Positions 1 to 58,394 of a stretch of DNA of 64,000 nt are shown piece by piece. The DNA lies in contig OZ231126.1 of NCBI GenBank assembly GCA_965153355.1, positions 68,014,001-68,078,000 on the forward strand, in the 5' to 3' direction. Below the pieces are notes generated by a model. The model saw nothing but the letters and a program-made list of their open reading frames with translations. It was not told where the DNA came from and searched no databases. The first letter of the stretch is position 1. Each line of letters opens with the position of its first letter. A program made the position numbers and the translations under genes. This DNA comes from Flaccisagitta enflata (taxonomy: Eukaryota > Chaetognatha > Sagittoidea > Aphragmophora).

Positions 1-90
1 GAAATAAATTTGACTACAAAAAAGGAGAAAAAGTGTTTTTTGGTCGAGAGAAGGGGGAAAAGAGAGACACACAATTGCACTGCCCATCAC

Positions 91-243
91 CTGAGTTGAA
101 ACGAACGGAGTTCTGTCCTTGTTGAGTTCCTCGACAAATGCCTCTTTCGTGTAGCCACCTGCATCACCTCCTCCTCCAGAGGCGTTGCCGAGGAGTCGCA
201 ACAGCTCGTCGACGTCGCGATGCACGCGGAATTCGTCCGCCAT
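91..243 (-). CDS. TUBGCP2: TUBGCP2 (gamma-tubulin complex component 2), first coding exon, partial
   Basis: The minus strand has an ATG at 243-241 followed by 51 open codons and a GT donor at 90-89 (GTGATG). The peptide starts MADEFRVHRDVDELLRLLG and later has NKDRTPFVSTQ. This matches the conserved start of animal gamma-tubulin complex protein 2, where an EFRIHHDVNELL-type segment is followed about 20 residues later by KNRTPYVTT. The family caps gamma-tubulin small complexes and helps nucleate microtubules at centrosomes. A Gly-rich stretch (residues 23-30) separates the two conserved blocks. Only this exon is present; the gene continues off the left edge. The exon ends in phase 0. The identification rests on about 30 aligned residues, so it is good but not certain. 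TRAPPC11 ends 885 bp upstream in the same orientation. Confidence 0.75.
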
Positions 244-1128
244 TTCTCTTCTCCTCTTTGAAGAAAAGACTTCCCAATGCTCAGAGAGGGAGAGACTGGA
301 GACCAAAAAGAAGTCTCGATGAGGAGAATCCGCGGCAGGATCAAAAAAAAAAGCGAGCTTCCAGCGACGAAGAGAGGAGCGCGCGCGTATGTAAATTAAG
401 TTGCTATATTTGACGAGGGAGAATTGTAAAACTATAAATCTCAATCAACTCATCACAACGACCACTGAGGAAGCGGATGTCGAGGGAGAGAGAGAGAGAA
501 AATGGGCGAGGAGGAAAGTTGCACAAAATGTCCGCCTAACACAAGCTGGAAAAGAAAGATTGTAAAGATTGTTGGGAAGGGAATAAAGTTGTTACACGAT
601 GACAAGAACCGATATAACATTCATTTCGAGTGCCAAGTAAAACATATCGGAAAACTAACACAGCCCAGCTTCCCCTAATTTCAGCGAAATCCAAAATTTA
701 TAATTTCATATCCAGAATATATTCTCGAGACGATAGATTATAAAAGAGAGCAATCATTTTCATGGCAATGAACGATTTCACCAATTCGGGGTGTACCGCG
801 CCAACTTTGACAAAAGAAAACGACACAACTTTGTTTTTAGAAATGGTAAATCAAATTTGGAAACAGTTTTTTTTTAAAATGAATATTTTCTGAAATGCAT
901 TCTAGAGAGAGGAAAAAAAGATAGAAGGTTGAAACCAATCAGAACAAGATAAAATCGTTTTTACAGAGCTTTACAACAATTTTTTAAGATTTCATATAAC
1001 ATTTTCCATTGCAGAATTACATGGTTTCCTGTGGTCACTTTTCGCGGGGTACACCCTGCAGCGTTGACTAGAATACACTGGCAATCACATAAGAATTAGA
1101 GTTTTTTCTCTCGTCAGACGGCCGACGT
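244..1128. other. Intergenic gap between TRAPPC11 3' end and TUBGCP2 start
   Basis: This stretch must hold the TRAPPC11 3'UTR and the TUBGCP2 promoter and 5'UTR, because both genes are on the minus strand. I see AT-rich sequence and a short GA run near 490, but no clear TATA box, repeat or RNA gene. Confidence 0.5.
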
Positions 1129-20556
<19,428 letters not shown>

Positions 20557-22048
20557 CGTCGACGTCGTCGTCGTCGGCAACTCGACGGAGAGTTTGGCGA
20601 CTTTCACTTCTCCCGGCAACATAAAACAATATAAACTTCTCTAAACACCTGCGTGATAGTAAATATTTTTTTTTCTCAAAATATCATAGAACCAAAGACT
20701 TTCTCTCTTGTAAATTTAAGGAGAACGGTTAATCAAGAGCGCACGTAAAGATTTAAATCTCTCTCTCACACTCACAAAAACACCGTCTTCCGCGGTATAG
20801 AAATATACAACGAACAGAAATGAAAAGTATCAAGTATGTGTGCTTGTTTCACACATTCTCTCTTCCTCTATCATAGAGTCTATGTAAAAGAAAATTGATC
20901 AAATATGACTATCTTATTACCAACGATCTCTATTTCATCTCCGCTTGGCCTACTCGTTTGAAGAGTAGTTAACAGACTCGATCAACGTTATTAACTCTCC
21001 CATTCTCAACTGAACATAGTCATTACGATGTTGTACCGTTTGATATAAATAAACATTATGGTAACGTGAAAGTGGTGACAGGGAAAGAAGGAAAGAAAAT
21101 AGGGTGTAAGACTGAAAATTATTTATTCTTCGGACCAGGAACGAGCGGCGAAAAAAACTCGCGCACAGTCGAAAGAGGTTTCTTATTACCTACTGCGCAC
21201 TAAAACAGGACGGACAGACAGGAGAGCATATTGACCAGAAAAGAGCAAAAACATGTGAAAATAAGAGGACAGGAGTCTGTACAGGGTTCGAAAATTTATT
21301 TATGTACACGTTTATATGGGACATGTTTGAACGTAATATATGATATATCAACCAGTCTGGTCGGAGTATAAAGGCCAATATGCTAACCTGTCTTTGGAGG
21401 GGGACAAACTAACGCAGAGAATTGACCAAATTGGGCGCTGTTGGTTCTTTCACTTTGTGTCCTAACAAAAAAAGCCTAATTAAGGGAGCGCGTGTTAGAC
21501 AAAATAATTACTTCCTCCAATACGCCTCCGAGACCCAATCGACGCCCTCGACAAAAAGCCTACAAACAAATACAAGAAATCAAACTTTGATGCGAGGATG
21601 AATGAACGGAGAGAGAGTAAGAAATAGAGAGCTAGAGAAAGGAGAGAGAAACGCCGCGAGGTTACCCGTGGCAACTTCATGACGAATCTTTTGATGAGAA
21701 AGGGGGGGGGAAACGTCGGAGAAACGTATCTTGATTCTTACGTGAAGGAACTTGGATTTGCACGCACCTACCAGCGAGCGCGCGAGCGTGCAAAACTATA
21801 CATGGACGCAACGCGATGTTTTCTTGTATGATCGTCCAAAATGTCACTCAAAAACAACGAAACTACGAATTCCCCGCAATATTGCGAGAGAAAATTTATT
21901 TTTTTGAATCAACATTAACAACGAATAAAGCGTGTCATAAAAATTGTCCACATTCCTTGATCTCATTCATTATTTTTCCTTTTGTTTTACGAGAGCAGTA
22001 CATATTGTTTCCAACAAAAGGGGAGGAAGCTCGGGTGATGATGATTCT
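20557..22048. other. Intergenic region between ALKBH5 3' end and TRAPPC11 start
   Basis: It should contain the ALKBH5 3'UTR and TRAPPC11 promoter and 5'UTR. A minus-strand AATAAA at 21900-21895 lies about 150 nt after the ALKBH5 stop and could be its polyadenylation signal. Otherwise I see no repeats with other copies in the window and no RNA gene. Confidence 0.5.
21895..21900 (-). terminator. Candidate poly(A) signal of ALKBH5
   Basis: AATAAA on the minus strand, 149 nt downstream of the ALKBH5 stop codon. It is the first canonical hexamer I see after the stop; no downstream element was verified. Confidence 0.4.
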
Positions 22049-25963
<3,915 letters not shown>

Positions 25964-26998
25964 TCTCTCAAAATGTAGTGGAAAGCTTACAGAGTTTTGA
26001 ATGACAATGAAACACTCAAGGATATAACCACCTCTTTGACTGATGGTTGAGAGTTTAAATCAAGTAACCTTTATTTCTAAATTTTGTTCATAATTTCTTT
26101 CCTCCTTCCTCGGAAGAGTGACTCACGAATCTTCAGGCTGGAATGAGAAGAATCTATCAGCATCGCGAACAGTGCAACAGCGAATAAAATCATTAGATGC
26201 AGCTTAAAACATGACGTAGAAGAAAATGTCCCCAAGCATGACCCACCCCAGAAGCCCCGACCCATCTCCTTTGGATATTTGATTTTCAAGTAATTGACAG
26301 TGGGTAGAGAAATTGGAATGCGTACGTGAAATTGTCAAAATCAAAATGTCAAGGAAACAAGACTAGAAATGGGTTAGTAAATCTGGATGTTAACCAATTC
26401 CCAATAAAAGAACCCCGCCCCCCTCCCACCCTTTCATTCCCTTGCAGTCCAAAAGTGTTCATGATAGTACGGTAATCAGTTGATTACGCAAACAATGGGC
26501 TGAGGATGCAGCGCTAACGAGACGTGGAGAGGAGCAATAGAGCATTCAATGAAGAGGGCCAAGGTTTCATTTTAATACCATTTGAATGATTGAAAACGAA
26601 GACATCTCTCCAAATCAAACGCAAAGACATTTCTGTGCATCGATCACTATAAACTTTGCCCACTCAAGAAAAGACAACTGGGTTCTAACGATGAATCTTG
26701 ACTAAAACTGTTCCAAAATCTGGTTAGAATTTGAGCCTTGTGTAATCATCTAAATTTTAGATGGGATATCTAAACGGTTCAGCTAGTTCCCAGTTTCCTT
26801 GCAAATATTCCGGCTCTCCTCAGAGAGATCTTCTGTCCGATTCACAATGATGGAGCGATCCACTATGACGGAGCGATCCACAATAACGATCCGATCCACA
26901 ATGGCGAATCGATCCACATTGGCGAATCGATCAACAATGGCTAACCGATCAACAATGACGGAGCTCGATCCAGCATCGACATCAAATAAAAAAGTCAA
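25964..26998. other. Intergenic region between the ANKRD11/12 homologue and ALKBH5
   Basis: It contains the 3'UTR of the ANKRD11/12 homologue and the upstream region of ALKBH5. Close after the ANKRD stop is an 18-bp tandem repeat (26840-26972). Nothing else recognisable is present. Confidence 0.5.
26840..26972. repeat. 18-bp tandem repeat (GATCCACAATGGCGAATC) in a 3'UTR
   Basis: Seven to eight degenerate copies of an 18-bp unit start 27 bp after the stop codon of the ANKRD11/12 homologue, so they should be transcribed in its 3'UTR. Confidence 0.8.
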
Positions 26999-50234
<23,236 letters not shown>

Positions 50235-51400
50235 GTTTTTTGCTTTGCTTAGGTACAGTTGAATAGTACTATAGTGTTTATTCACTTGGCTCCCCACCCA
50301 GTCCTTGAAAACGTTTTATCTTGTCTCTTTCCTCACATCAACCACTCAGCTGCAGAGCGCGAAGACCTGGTCTTCTAGGATTGATTCTTTGTTTTTTTCT
50401 GAATAACTACTGAAGTACGAAGAAATCATTACGATTGCGAAAATTAAGATTTAGAAAGATTTTCTATTTTTGTTGCTCAACGACTTCTTGACAGTTGCCA
50501 ACGCCTTGAGCCGCGGATAATCGCTCAAGTCTGATAATCGACTATATTCAACTTGTTAAGACAAGTGTAGACAACTTAGAGCCAACAAACTACATTCTAA
50601 TGAATTACATCAGCAAAAATTTATAATTTTGAACAATTTCCTTTTTTCATTTTAAGTCCTGGCGTCTTAAAAATAGAAATACTTGCCTCGTTAAACTCAC
50701 AATAAAGATTCCAGATCAGCATAATGTTCTCTTCCACTAGGACGGCGGTTTTTGTTTTTCTCTTTTTCGTTTAGAAAAAAACAACACATGAAAAAAAACT
50801 GAGATGATCCTAATAGCTAGTGAATAAGGGGGTTATCTAGGCAACGAGTGAAGGAGCTTTTCCCCAATGCCTTACACGCATCTAACAAAAATAATCTCAA
50901 TATATCTCTCTTATCCAACATTGAAAATGTAATTTAAAATATAACAATTCGCGGATGCAACATTGAATGGAGCAGATTTCGTGGCGAAAAAGGCGAGGCG
51001 TAAGAGAATTTGAGAAAGATTTATCACAAAATACGGGAACAACCTCTGCATAAAATCAAGACTTGCAAATGTGGAAAAATAATGCTTCGTTTTCAACTTG
51101 ATTTTAATAGCACGGCGTAAAACTTGGTCGACGAAAAATCTGGTATCAATTCAATATAGATTTCCGATTTGTGTCGCGATACAAATAAAAAGACAGGTTC
51201 ACAACCTACATATACATATATATATATATATATATATATCGTGGTTTGTGAGAGATCGCGTCACAAATCCGTAGAACGGAATTTATTGTATTATATTATC
51301 GCTTTAAATAACAATCCGAGTGAAAGGAGCTTTAATCAGTTTCGAAGACGGGTCGATCCAGTGATCGAGTCTGAATCATGTAGGGTGTATTCTTTTCTTT
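50235..51400. other. Intergenic region between TANGO1 and the ANKRD11/12 homologue
   Basis: It holds the TANGO1 3'UTR and the ANKRD promoter region. A (TA)n run stands at 51213-51240. A minus-strand AATAAA at 51287-51282, 114 nt after the TANGO1 stop, is a candidate poly(A) signal. No other feature is visible. Confidence 0.5.
51282..51287 (-). terminator. Candidate poly(A) signal of TANGO1
   Basis: AATAAA on the minus strand, 114 nt downstream of the stop codon of the TANGO1 gene. Confidence 0.4.
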
Positions 51401-54400
51401 TCATACTCTGTTGTGGTTTTTCCGTTTGCCCGACTCTTTGCCCTCGACCATTTCTCTTTGACTAGACTGTTGTTGTTGTTGTTGTTGTAAATGTTGGTTG
51501 TGGGGTGAGACTGGTCCCGCTTGAAAGTGGTTGAAGGCGCCCGGAGGCCCGTGAGGGAATGGAGGAGGAGGAGGAGGACCCTGATGTGGTCCGGACGGAC
51601 TCGTGAACGGAGACGACGTCATAGGAGGAGGAGGAGGCATATTAGGCAGAGGGTGAGGAGGAAACCGGGCGTTGGGACTGGGATTCAGAACAAAATCACG
51701 TCAATAAATGAAAATGCAAATGGACAGGAATGTATGCTGGGTAAGCTTCGCTAAAAGGAAAACTAGGAGTGATGCGCGAAGTAACTAGTCAGTGAGGGCT
51801 CACAAGGCCCTCTTCCATAGTTTTCAGTTTGGGTATAGTGAGGGATATTGTTCCACCTATCATAACACCAGCTCAACAAAAAGCCGGAAAAAAAAGTTAA
51901 TAAAGGCATGAAAACCCCATCAACTCCGAAAATTGGGTCACATTACAAATTTCCTCGCAATGGGCCCAATAAAATGTGTTTTCTCGCTTTATTGTTGGTC
52001 ATGTTTTAAACCAATCCTGGATCATATACTCTTTTATCCATATTACTTCACGATGCAGTACGCGTGACATAGAGTTAAATCTATCCAACCCAATTTCCTG
52101 GTCTTTCCGGTAATATACCTGTGGAAAGGCGGGGGCACCATCGGTGGCATCGGCGGGTGTTGCCCTCTGATCCCTCCGACGGGAACCGGTCTCCTGGAGT
52201 AGCCTCCATCCGGCGAAGGCGATCGTCGATCACGTGGTGGTCGATCGTCTTCCGGGGATGGTGACCGCGATCTAGAATCGTAACTATCGTCGTCATCAAC
52301 GTCATCGTCATCATCATCGTAGTCGTCGTCACGACGGCGTCGATCTCGCGAGTCATCGCCGCCACGATCATCGCGATCATCATCATCATTTTCTTCATCT
52401 TGATCGTCATCGTCGTTATCGCGACTTCGGCGATAAGAAGAATCGTCTCCGCGATGAAAAGTGTCATCATCGTCGTTACCGTCATCGCGACGATACGATT
52501 CATCTCTGTCGCGATCATCCTCACGACGACGTCGACGATCATCATCTTCCTCCTCCTCGGAAGATCCACCACTCCTATCATCCTCCTCCTCAGGCGATCG
52601 AGATCTTCTGTTTTGATATCTCCGATGATGATGGTGATGATCACGTCTTCCGCCGTCAGAAGATGAAGAAGACGGCAGAAAAGGCGGACGCGGAAAACCC
52701 ACGCCAGGTGGAGGGGGAGGCAAAAATGGCGGCGCGCCAGGAGGCGGTGGAGGCGGCAACACGCCCGGAGGAGGAAAAGGGTGTGGAAACGGAGAAGGAA
52801 TAGGATGAACTGAAGGCCCGTTCGAAGTGCTGGCTTTACTTGGCGGTCGACGGTCGGCTGACGCCTCGGACGAGTGATTGCTCAAAGTGTCCGGATCGCG
52901 CTGATGAAGGAAAGGCGGCGGAATGGGATGACCCGGCGGCGGTGGTGGTGGTGGCATCATCATAGGCGGCATTCCCGGTGGTGGAGGCATCATCGGCGGG
53001 CGCATCATCGGATGAGGATGCATCGGTGGAGGAATGGCCGGATGATGAGGATGATGATGCGTCGACGATGATCCAGCGTCAGATTTGCCGTCAACGTCGC
53101 CGGTGGCGGAAACAACGGCGCTACCGACGCCGCCGCCGCTGGGAATCGGCCGAATCAAACCCTCGTGTTGCTTGATCATAGATTGCCTCAACGAGGTCAA
53201 CTCTTGCTGCGTCTCCTTCAACTCGCGCTCGGCTTTCCGCGCCGCCACCCAATTCTCGTGAGCCTTGGTTTCCTGCTGAGAAACGAGAGATTTGTACTTT
53301 CGTTCCACGGCTTGAATTTCCTCCTTCAATTGCTCCGTTTGTTCGCGATACACGCGTAATTGTTCCTCGTGTTGCCCGAGGCTTTCCTGCCGCTCTTGCG
53401 CCAGATTCTCCGTGTGTTTCTTCACCAACTCTTGCTCGCCCAATCGTCGTTGCATGTCCAACTGCGTCTCGCGATAATGCGCCGACAGAATCTCCAGCTT
53501 ATTCTCGGCTTTTTGCCTCAACGAATCGGCGTTTTCGCGTTCCGTCGACAACTCGGAAGCGCGCGCGCGGAGTTCTGCCATTTCCATGTCCAACGCTGAG
53601 CGCGCGTCGCGTTCTTCTCGCAAAGACGTCGTTAAACGATCGCGATCTTCTTTGGTAGTTTCCAATTCTAGCTGCGCTTGAGCGACGTCCGTCAGTTGAC
53701 GCACTTTGGCCCGATACTCGGCCTCGGTAATTTTATCTTCTTCCTTTTCATTCTCGTCATCTCCATCTTCGCTATCTTTATGGCTTCTAGTTTCACTTCC
53801 GGCGATTTTCTTCCCGTCAAAAGCGCCGGCTTTGGCGAGAAAGTCTCTCAAGACGGCGATTTCCTGATCTCGCAAGAGGACGTCCTCTTGTAACTTGGTC
53901 AGTTCGCCTTGTGACTCTTCGGCCAACGCAGTCGCCTCCACGCAACTCTTCTCCGTCTCTTCCAATTCCTCTTTCGTCTTTTGCAATCGCGTTTCCGTCG
54001 CGGTTTTTTCTTTCTTCAGCGCGGTTATTGAAGCCTGTTTCTCTTGTAACTTTTCATCTTTCTTCAAGGTTTCCTCGCGGGACGCTTCCAATTCATTCTT
54101 TAATTTCTTCTCCCGCTCTTCTGCTTTATCCAATGAAGACTTTAGTTTTTTAGCCTCCGCCGCAGATTTCGCGGCTTTTGCTTCTTCATCCTCCAGTCGA
54201 CCAACGGCTCGAACCAACGCCGACTTTTTCTCTTCCAACTGCTCCGTCAAATCGCGAATCTCCTCTTCCTTGAAGATCGATTCTCGACTCAAATCCGTGT
54301 TGCTGCGCTTGAGTTCATCCAACTCATCACTCTGCACCAACACGCCTCGACTGCGGCTCTCCAACTCGGTCGTCAATTTGGCCTTCTCCTCGGTGAGTTC

Positions 54401-57400
54401 GTCCACGCGTAAATCCGAGGAACAGCGAAGATTCTTCTCTATGTACAATTGATCAGAGACTTGAAATACGCGATCGCGCAGCCGCTCTTTTTCCCAGTCT
54501 TCTTGAAAGCAACAGAGATATATGATAAAAGTCATAACGACGGCGAGGACGAGGATGATACCCAAACAAGCGGCGCTGAGCGTGGAAAAGTCGATGGGTT
54601 CTCCCAAAGCCGGCGCCGGCACAATCGTCGTTCCGATCAAGATGAAAGAGATGGGCTTCTCGATGTTGGCGACCAACTGACGACCAACCAGTTGACAAAA
54701 AGACAAAATCACGCTCGGCCGAATAAGTTCCTCCATGGTCAAATTAGCGATATCGGCGAAAGAATTCAATTCCGCGTCGTCGACATGGTCTCCTGTCGTT
54801 TTTCGATGATGATACAAGTTGTCGCATGAATCCTTTTCGCAATATCCGTTTTGAGCCGTTACTCCGTTGGCATCTATGGGAGATCCATGATCACCAACGG
54901 CGGCGGCTTCATTGTTGTTGTTACTGGTGCTGAAGTCCGCCAATTCGCTTTTATTGGGGCCGTCGTCGAAGAGCAAAGTCCTAACAGGCACGACATGTTC
55001 TGGAGGGATTCCGGCGTTGACATCCGGTGGAGGAATGGTTGTATGGCGTTCAGTGGAGGAGGAAGAGGAGGAAGCCGTTGACTCATCCAAGGTGACATTC
55101 TCCAACCCTGCGCCGGCGCCATCTTTTTTCTGCGCCGCTCGTTCTCTTTCCTTTCGCAATTTCTCCTTTAAACCTACCTTGAAGCGTCTTTCATCTTCCA
55201 ACTGTCTCTCTTTTAAAGACGACGCCGTTCTCTCTTCCATTTGCCGCCGAATGGCTTCTTTAACCTTGAGACTCTCCTCTTCAAACTGCCGCTCTCGTCG
55301 CATCCTCTCTTCCTCCAAGGCCTTGGTCCGCTGAATTCGCTGCTCTTCCGTGGTCAGTGACTTGGGTCGGTGCCCGTGATGATGGTGGCTACCGTGTGAA
55401 TGACCATGGCTGTGTGAGTGACCATGACCGTGTGAATGACCAGGTGAATGACCATGTGAATGACCGTGACTGTGTGAGTGACCATGGCCATGTGAGTGGC
55501 CATGGTCTGGAGAATGCCCATGTCCCTGATGGTCTAGCTCATGGTCGTGACCATCTTCTTTCATCGCAGATGCGACAGCCACATCGGCAGCTCGCTCAAT
55601 TGCAGCAACTTTGATCCCCTCCTCCATCTTCAGTGTAGCAGCTTCCTCCTCTACCTTTTTCTTGGCAGCAGCTTCCTCCTCTGCCTTTTTCTTGGCAGCT
55701 GCTTCATCTTCAGCCTTTTTTAGAGCAGTAGCAGCTTTTTCCCCAACCTTTTTGTTGGCAACTGCTTCCTCCTCTGCCTGTTTCTCGGCATCTGCTTCCC
55801 TCTCTGCCGGTTTTTTGGCAGCTGCTTCCTTCTCTGCCCGTTTCTTGGCAGCGGCTTCCTCCTCCTGTTTCTTGGCAGCTGCTTCCTCCTCTGCCTTTTT
55901 CTGGGCCGCTGCTACCTCCTCTGCCTTTTTCTGGGCAGCAGCTTCCTCCTCTGCCTTTTTCTGGGCAGCAGCTTCCTCCTCTGCCTTTTTCTGGGCAGCA
56001 GCTTCCTCCTCTGCCTTTTTCTGGGCAGCAGCTTCCTCCTCTGCCTTTTTCTTGGCAGCAGCTTCCTCCTCTGCCTTTTTCTTGGCAGCAGCTTCCTCCT
56101 CTGCCTTTTTCTTGGCAGCAGCTTCCTCCTCTGCCTTTTTCTTGGCAGCAGCTTCCTCCTCTGCCTTTTTCTTGGCAGCAGCTTCCTCCTCTGCCTTTTT
56201 CTTGGCAGCAGCTTCCTCCTCTGCCTTTTTCTTGGCAGCAGCTTCCTCCTCTGCCTTTTTCTTGGCAGCAGCTTCCTCCTCTGCCTTTTTCTTGGCAGCA
56301 TCTTGCTCCTCTGCCTTTTTCTTGGCAGCATCTTCCTCCTCTGCCTTTTTCTTGGCAGCATCTTCCTCCTCTGCCTTTTTCTTGGCAGCATCTTCCTCCT
56401 CTACCTTTTTTTGGGCAGCATCTACCTCCTCTGCCTTTTTCTTGGCAGCAGCTTCCTCTTTGGCTTTTTTATGGGCAGCGGCTTCCTCCTCTGCCTTTTT
56501 CTTAGCAGCAGCTTCCTCCTCTGCCCTTTTCTTGGCAGCAGCTTCCTCCTCTGCCTTTTTCTTGGCAGCAGCTTCCTCTTCCGCTTTTTTACGGGCAGCA
56601 GCTTCCTCTTCCGCTTTTTTACTAGCGGCAGCATCTTCCTCCGCTTTTTCATGAGCAGCAGCTTCTTCCTCCCCTTTCTTTTGAGCAGCAGCTTCTTCTG
56701 CCTTCTTTAAAATGGCCGCTTCTTCCACGGCTTTCCTCAAAGCTGCCGCTTTCTCCTCTGCTTGTTTAAGCGCGGTCATGGAAGGTGTGGCCAATGGTTC
56801 CGAATCTGATAGAGAGGCCATGGACGGTTTCATACCTCTCAATTTACCAGAGGCGGCCATTCTCTTTAGTCCAGGCGGTCTGTCGCTTGCTTCTTTCTTC
56901 TTCTCCGCCATCACCTTTTTCATGTTATTAAACCAATGCTCATCATCTGCTCCCATCCCCGCTTCCGTTTGCATCGCGTCTGCGTACGTGGGCGTTGCCT
57001 CAATAGCCGTTGGCGTCGCCTGTTGTATAAAAGGCGTGGCGCTCATGCTTGTATCGAAAGTCTCGGCGGATAAACTCACCGATACTCTCTGAGCATTGAG
57101 CGATACGTCGTCTCCGGACGATTCCAGAGAGGTATCTGTCTCGGGATTTTCAGACACATCATGATCCTTGCCGTTTTCGGGTTCAGAATCATTCTCATCT
57201 TTTGCGGAAGGTTCAACGCCTACATCCTCGCCAAACAACAGCTTATCCAAAGACAAGGAAGTACTTTCCTCCTCACTCCCGTCGGCAGATTGGTCCTCAT
57301 CCTCAGTTACATTTTTGTTGAATTCGCCATCATCTCCCTTATTCAGTTTCTCCCCATCCTCGGTCGCTGTTATCTCATCGGTATTTCCTTCATCGAGCTT

Positions 57401-57997
57401 CTCCACGTCCTCGCTTTGTTGTTCACTACCATCAACCACCTTTCCCTCCTTCGTCTCATCCTCCCAACCAGCCTCCTTTTCCTTCCCGGCATTTTCTATT
57501 TTCTCGAGAATGTCCTCTCCTTCAACTCCTTCGATGGCATCTTGGACTCGACTCTCGACGCCAACGACCAGTTCCGACGGCAGACCTTTGACGACGGTGT
57601 TCTTCTTGCCCAACTCGTCCGTCACTTCCACGGACTTACGAGGGAAAACGCCGAATCTCTCGCTGGCGATGGAAAGACCGATCCAAACGTCGTTTTTCTC
57701 GTCGCCGTCGTCGTCTTCCTCCTTCATGAAGATCAATACTTGTTCGTCCTCTTCCAACGGCAAAGGAAACGTAATTCCATCGCCTCCGTCGTAAGTTTCT
57801 ATGGCCGTGGCGAGACTGAGTGGTTTGGAGCAGTCGCTGGAGGCGCACACGAACGTGTCACCGGCCAAGACGGATGACCGAATGAAAGACGATAAGAGGA
57901 GAAAGACCAACGAGAGATCGACGAGTGAGTTTACCGGGAGAGAAAGGTTGGGAAAACGACGACGGCGGCAAAAAGCGCCGCCCATAACCTTGTTCAT
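51401..57997 (-). CDS. MIA3: TANGO1/MIA3, transport and Golgi organization protein 1, complete, 2 coding exons
   Basis: Exon 1 is 57997-52119 and exon 2 51677-51401, giving 2051 aa; the donor is CCACAG/GTATAT and the acceptor CCCAG. TANGO1 is an ER exit-site receptor that helps load bulky cargo such as procollagen into COPII carriers. In order: signal peptide (residues 1-45), an MIA/OTOR-type SH3 domain (about 46-150: TFVCASSDCSKPL, VWIGLSIASERFGVFPRKSV), an acidic region, an AEEEAAAKKK repeat region (about 405-790), a His-rich segment (about 810-880), a charged helix, a hydrophobic hairpin plus membrane span (about 1095-1160, ending IILVLAVVMTFIIYLCC), a long cytosolic coiled coil (about 1160-1620), a proline-rich domain (about 1650-1770), an Arg/Asp/Ser-rich tail and a final proline/Gln-rich exon. 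This order is that of the family. Nearly the whole protein is one exon, unlike vertebrates. Confidence 0.95.
55640..56660 (-). repeat. Coding minisatellite, 30-bp units encoding AEEEAAAKKK, in TANGO1
   Basis: Read on the plus strand the unit is CTTCCTCCTCTGCCTTTTTC followed by TTGGCAGCAG. Units from about 55890 to 56440 are nearly identical in DNA, with small blocks of variants (CTGGGCAGCAG; GGCAGCATCT). Units at both edges are more diverged, as expected when an array grows from its middle. The encoded pattern is strongly helical with i to i+4 Glu-Lys pairs. Confidence 0.95.
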
Positions 57998-58394
57998 GTT
58001 TGTTTACTCGTTGATTGATGCATGAATGTTATTTGCTTAAAGCGAGGTGGCTTTTTTTTCACACTCCCTTTCCCCTCCCAACGTGAAACCAAGGATACAA
58101 AATCATAAGGAATGTCCACAAAGTTCATTTAATATTAAGTAAAAAACACCCCCTTCAGAATACTAATCTAAAAAAATTAAAGGACAGAAAGACATTCAAT
58201 TTCATAGTAATGATAAATGCGAACGAAGGTCAATGGGCGAGACGGGATGAAAATACATGATCAATATGAGGCGAAAATCAAGGAGACAATTCTTTAACTA
58301 AAATGCGATGTATGGAATGGGCGATTGTTTAGAAGTCTTTTTTCCATGTGGAAATAATGATAGCGATGGAGAGATATCTCGATGACGGCGAAAT
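57998..58394. other. Short intergenic gap between MBD2/3 and TANGO1
   Basis: Only 397 bp separate the MBD2/3 stop codon from the TANGO1 start codon in the same orientation, so the MBD2/3 3'UTR and the TANGO1 promoter must share it. No clear signal is visible. Confidence 0.5.

Noticed and set aside
55611-56654. A 347-codon plus-strand frame (AAASSSAFFL).
   Set aside because: Antisense of the TANGO1 repeat array. The minus frame has a signal peptide, SH3 domain, membrane span and a splice junction.
57161-57877. Plus-strand frames of 238 and 208 codons.
   Set aside because: Antisense of the acidic N-terminal part of TANGO1.
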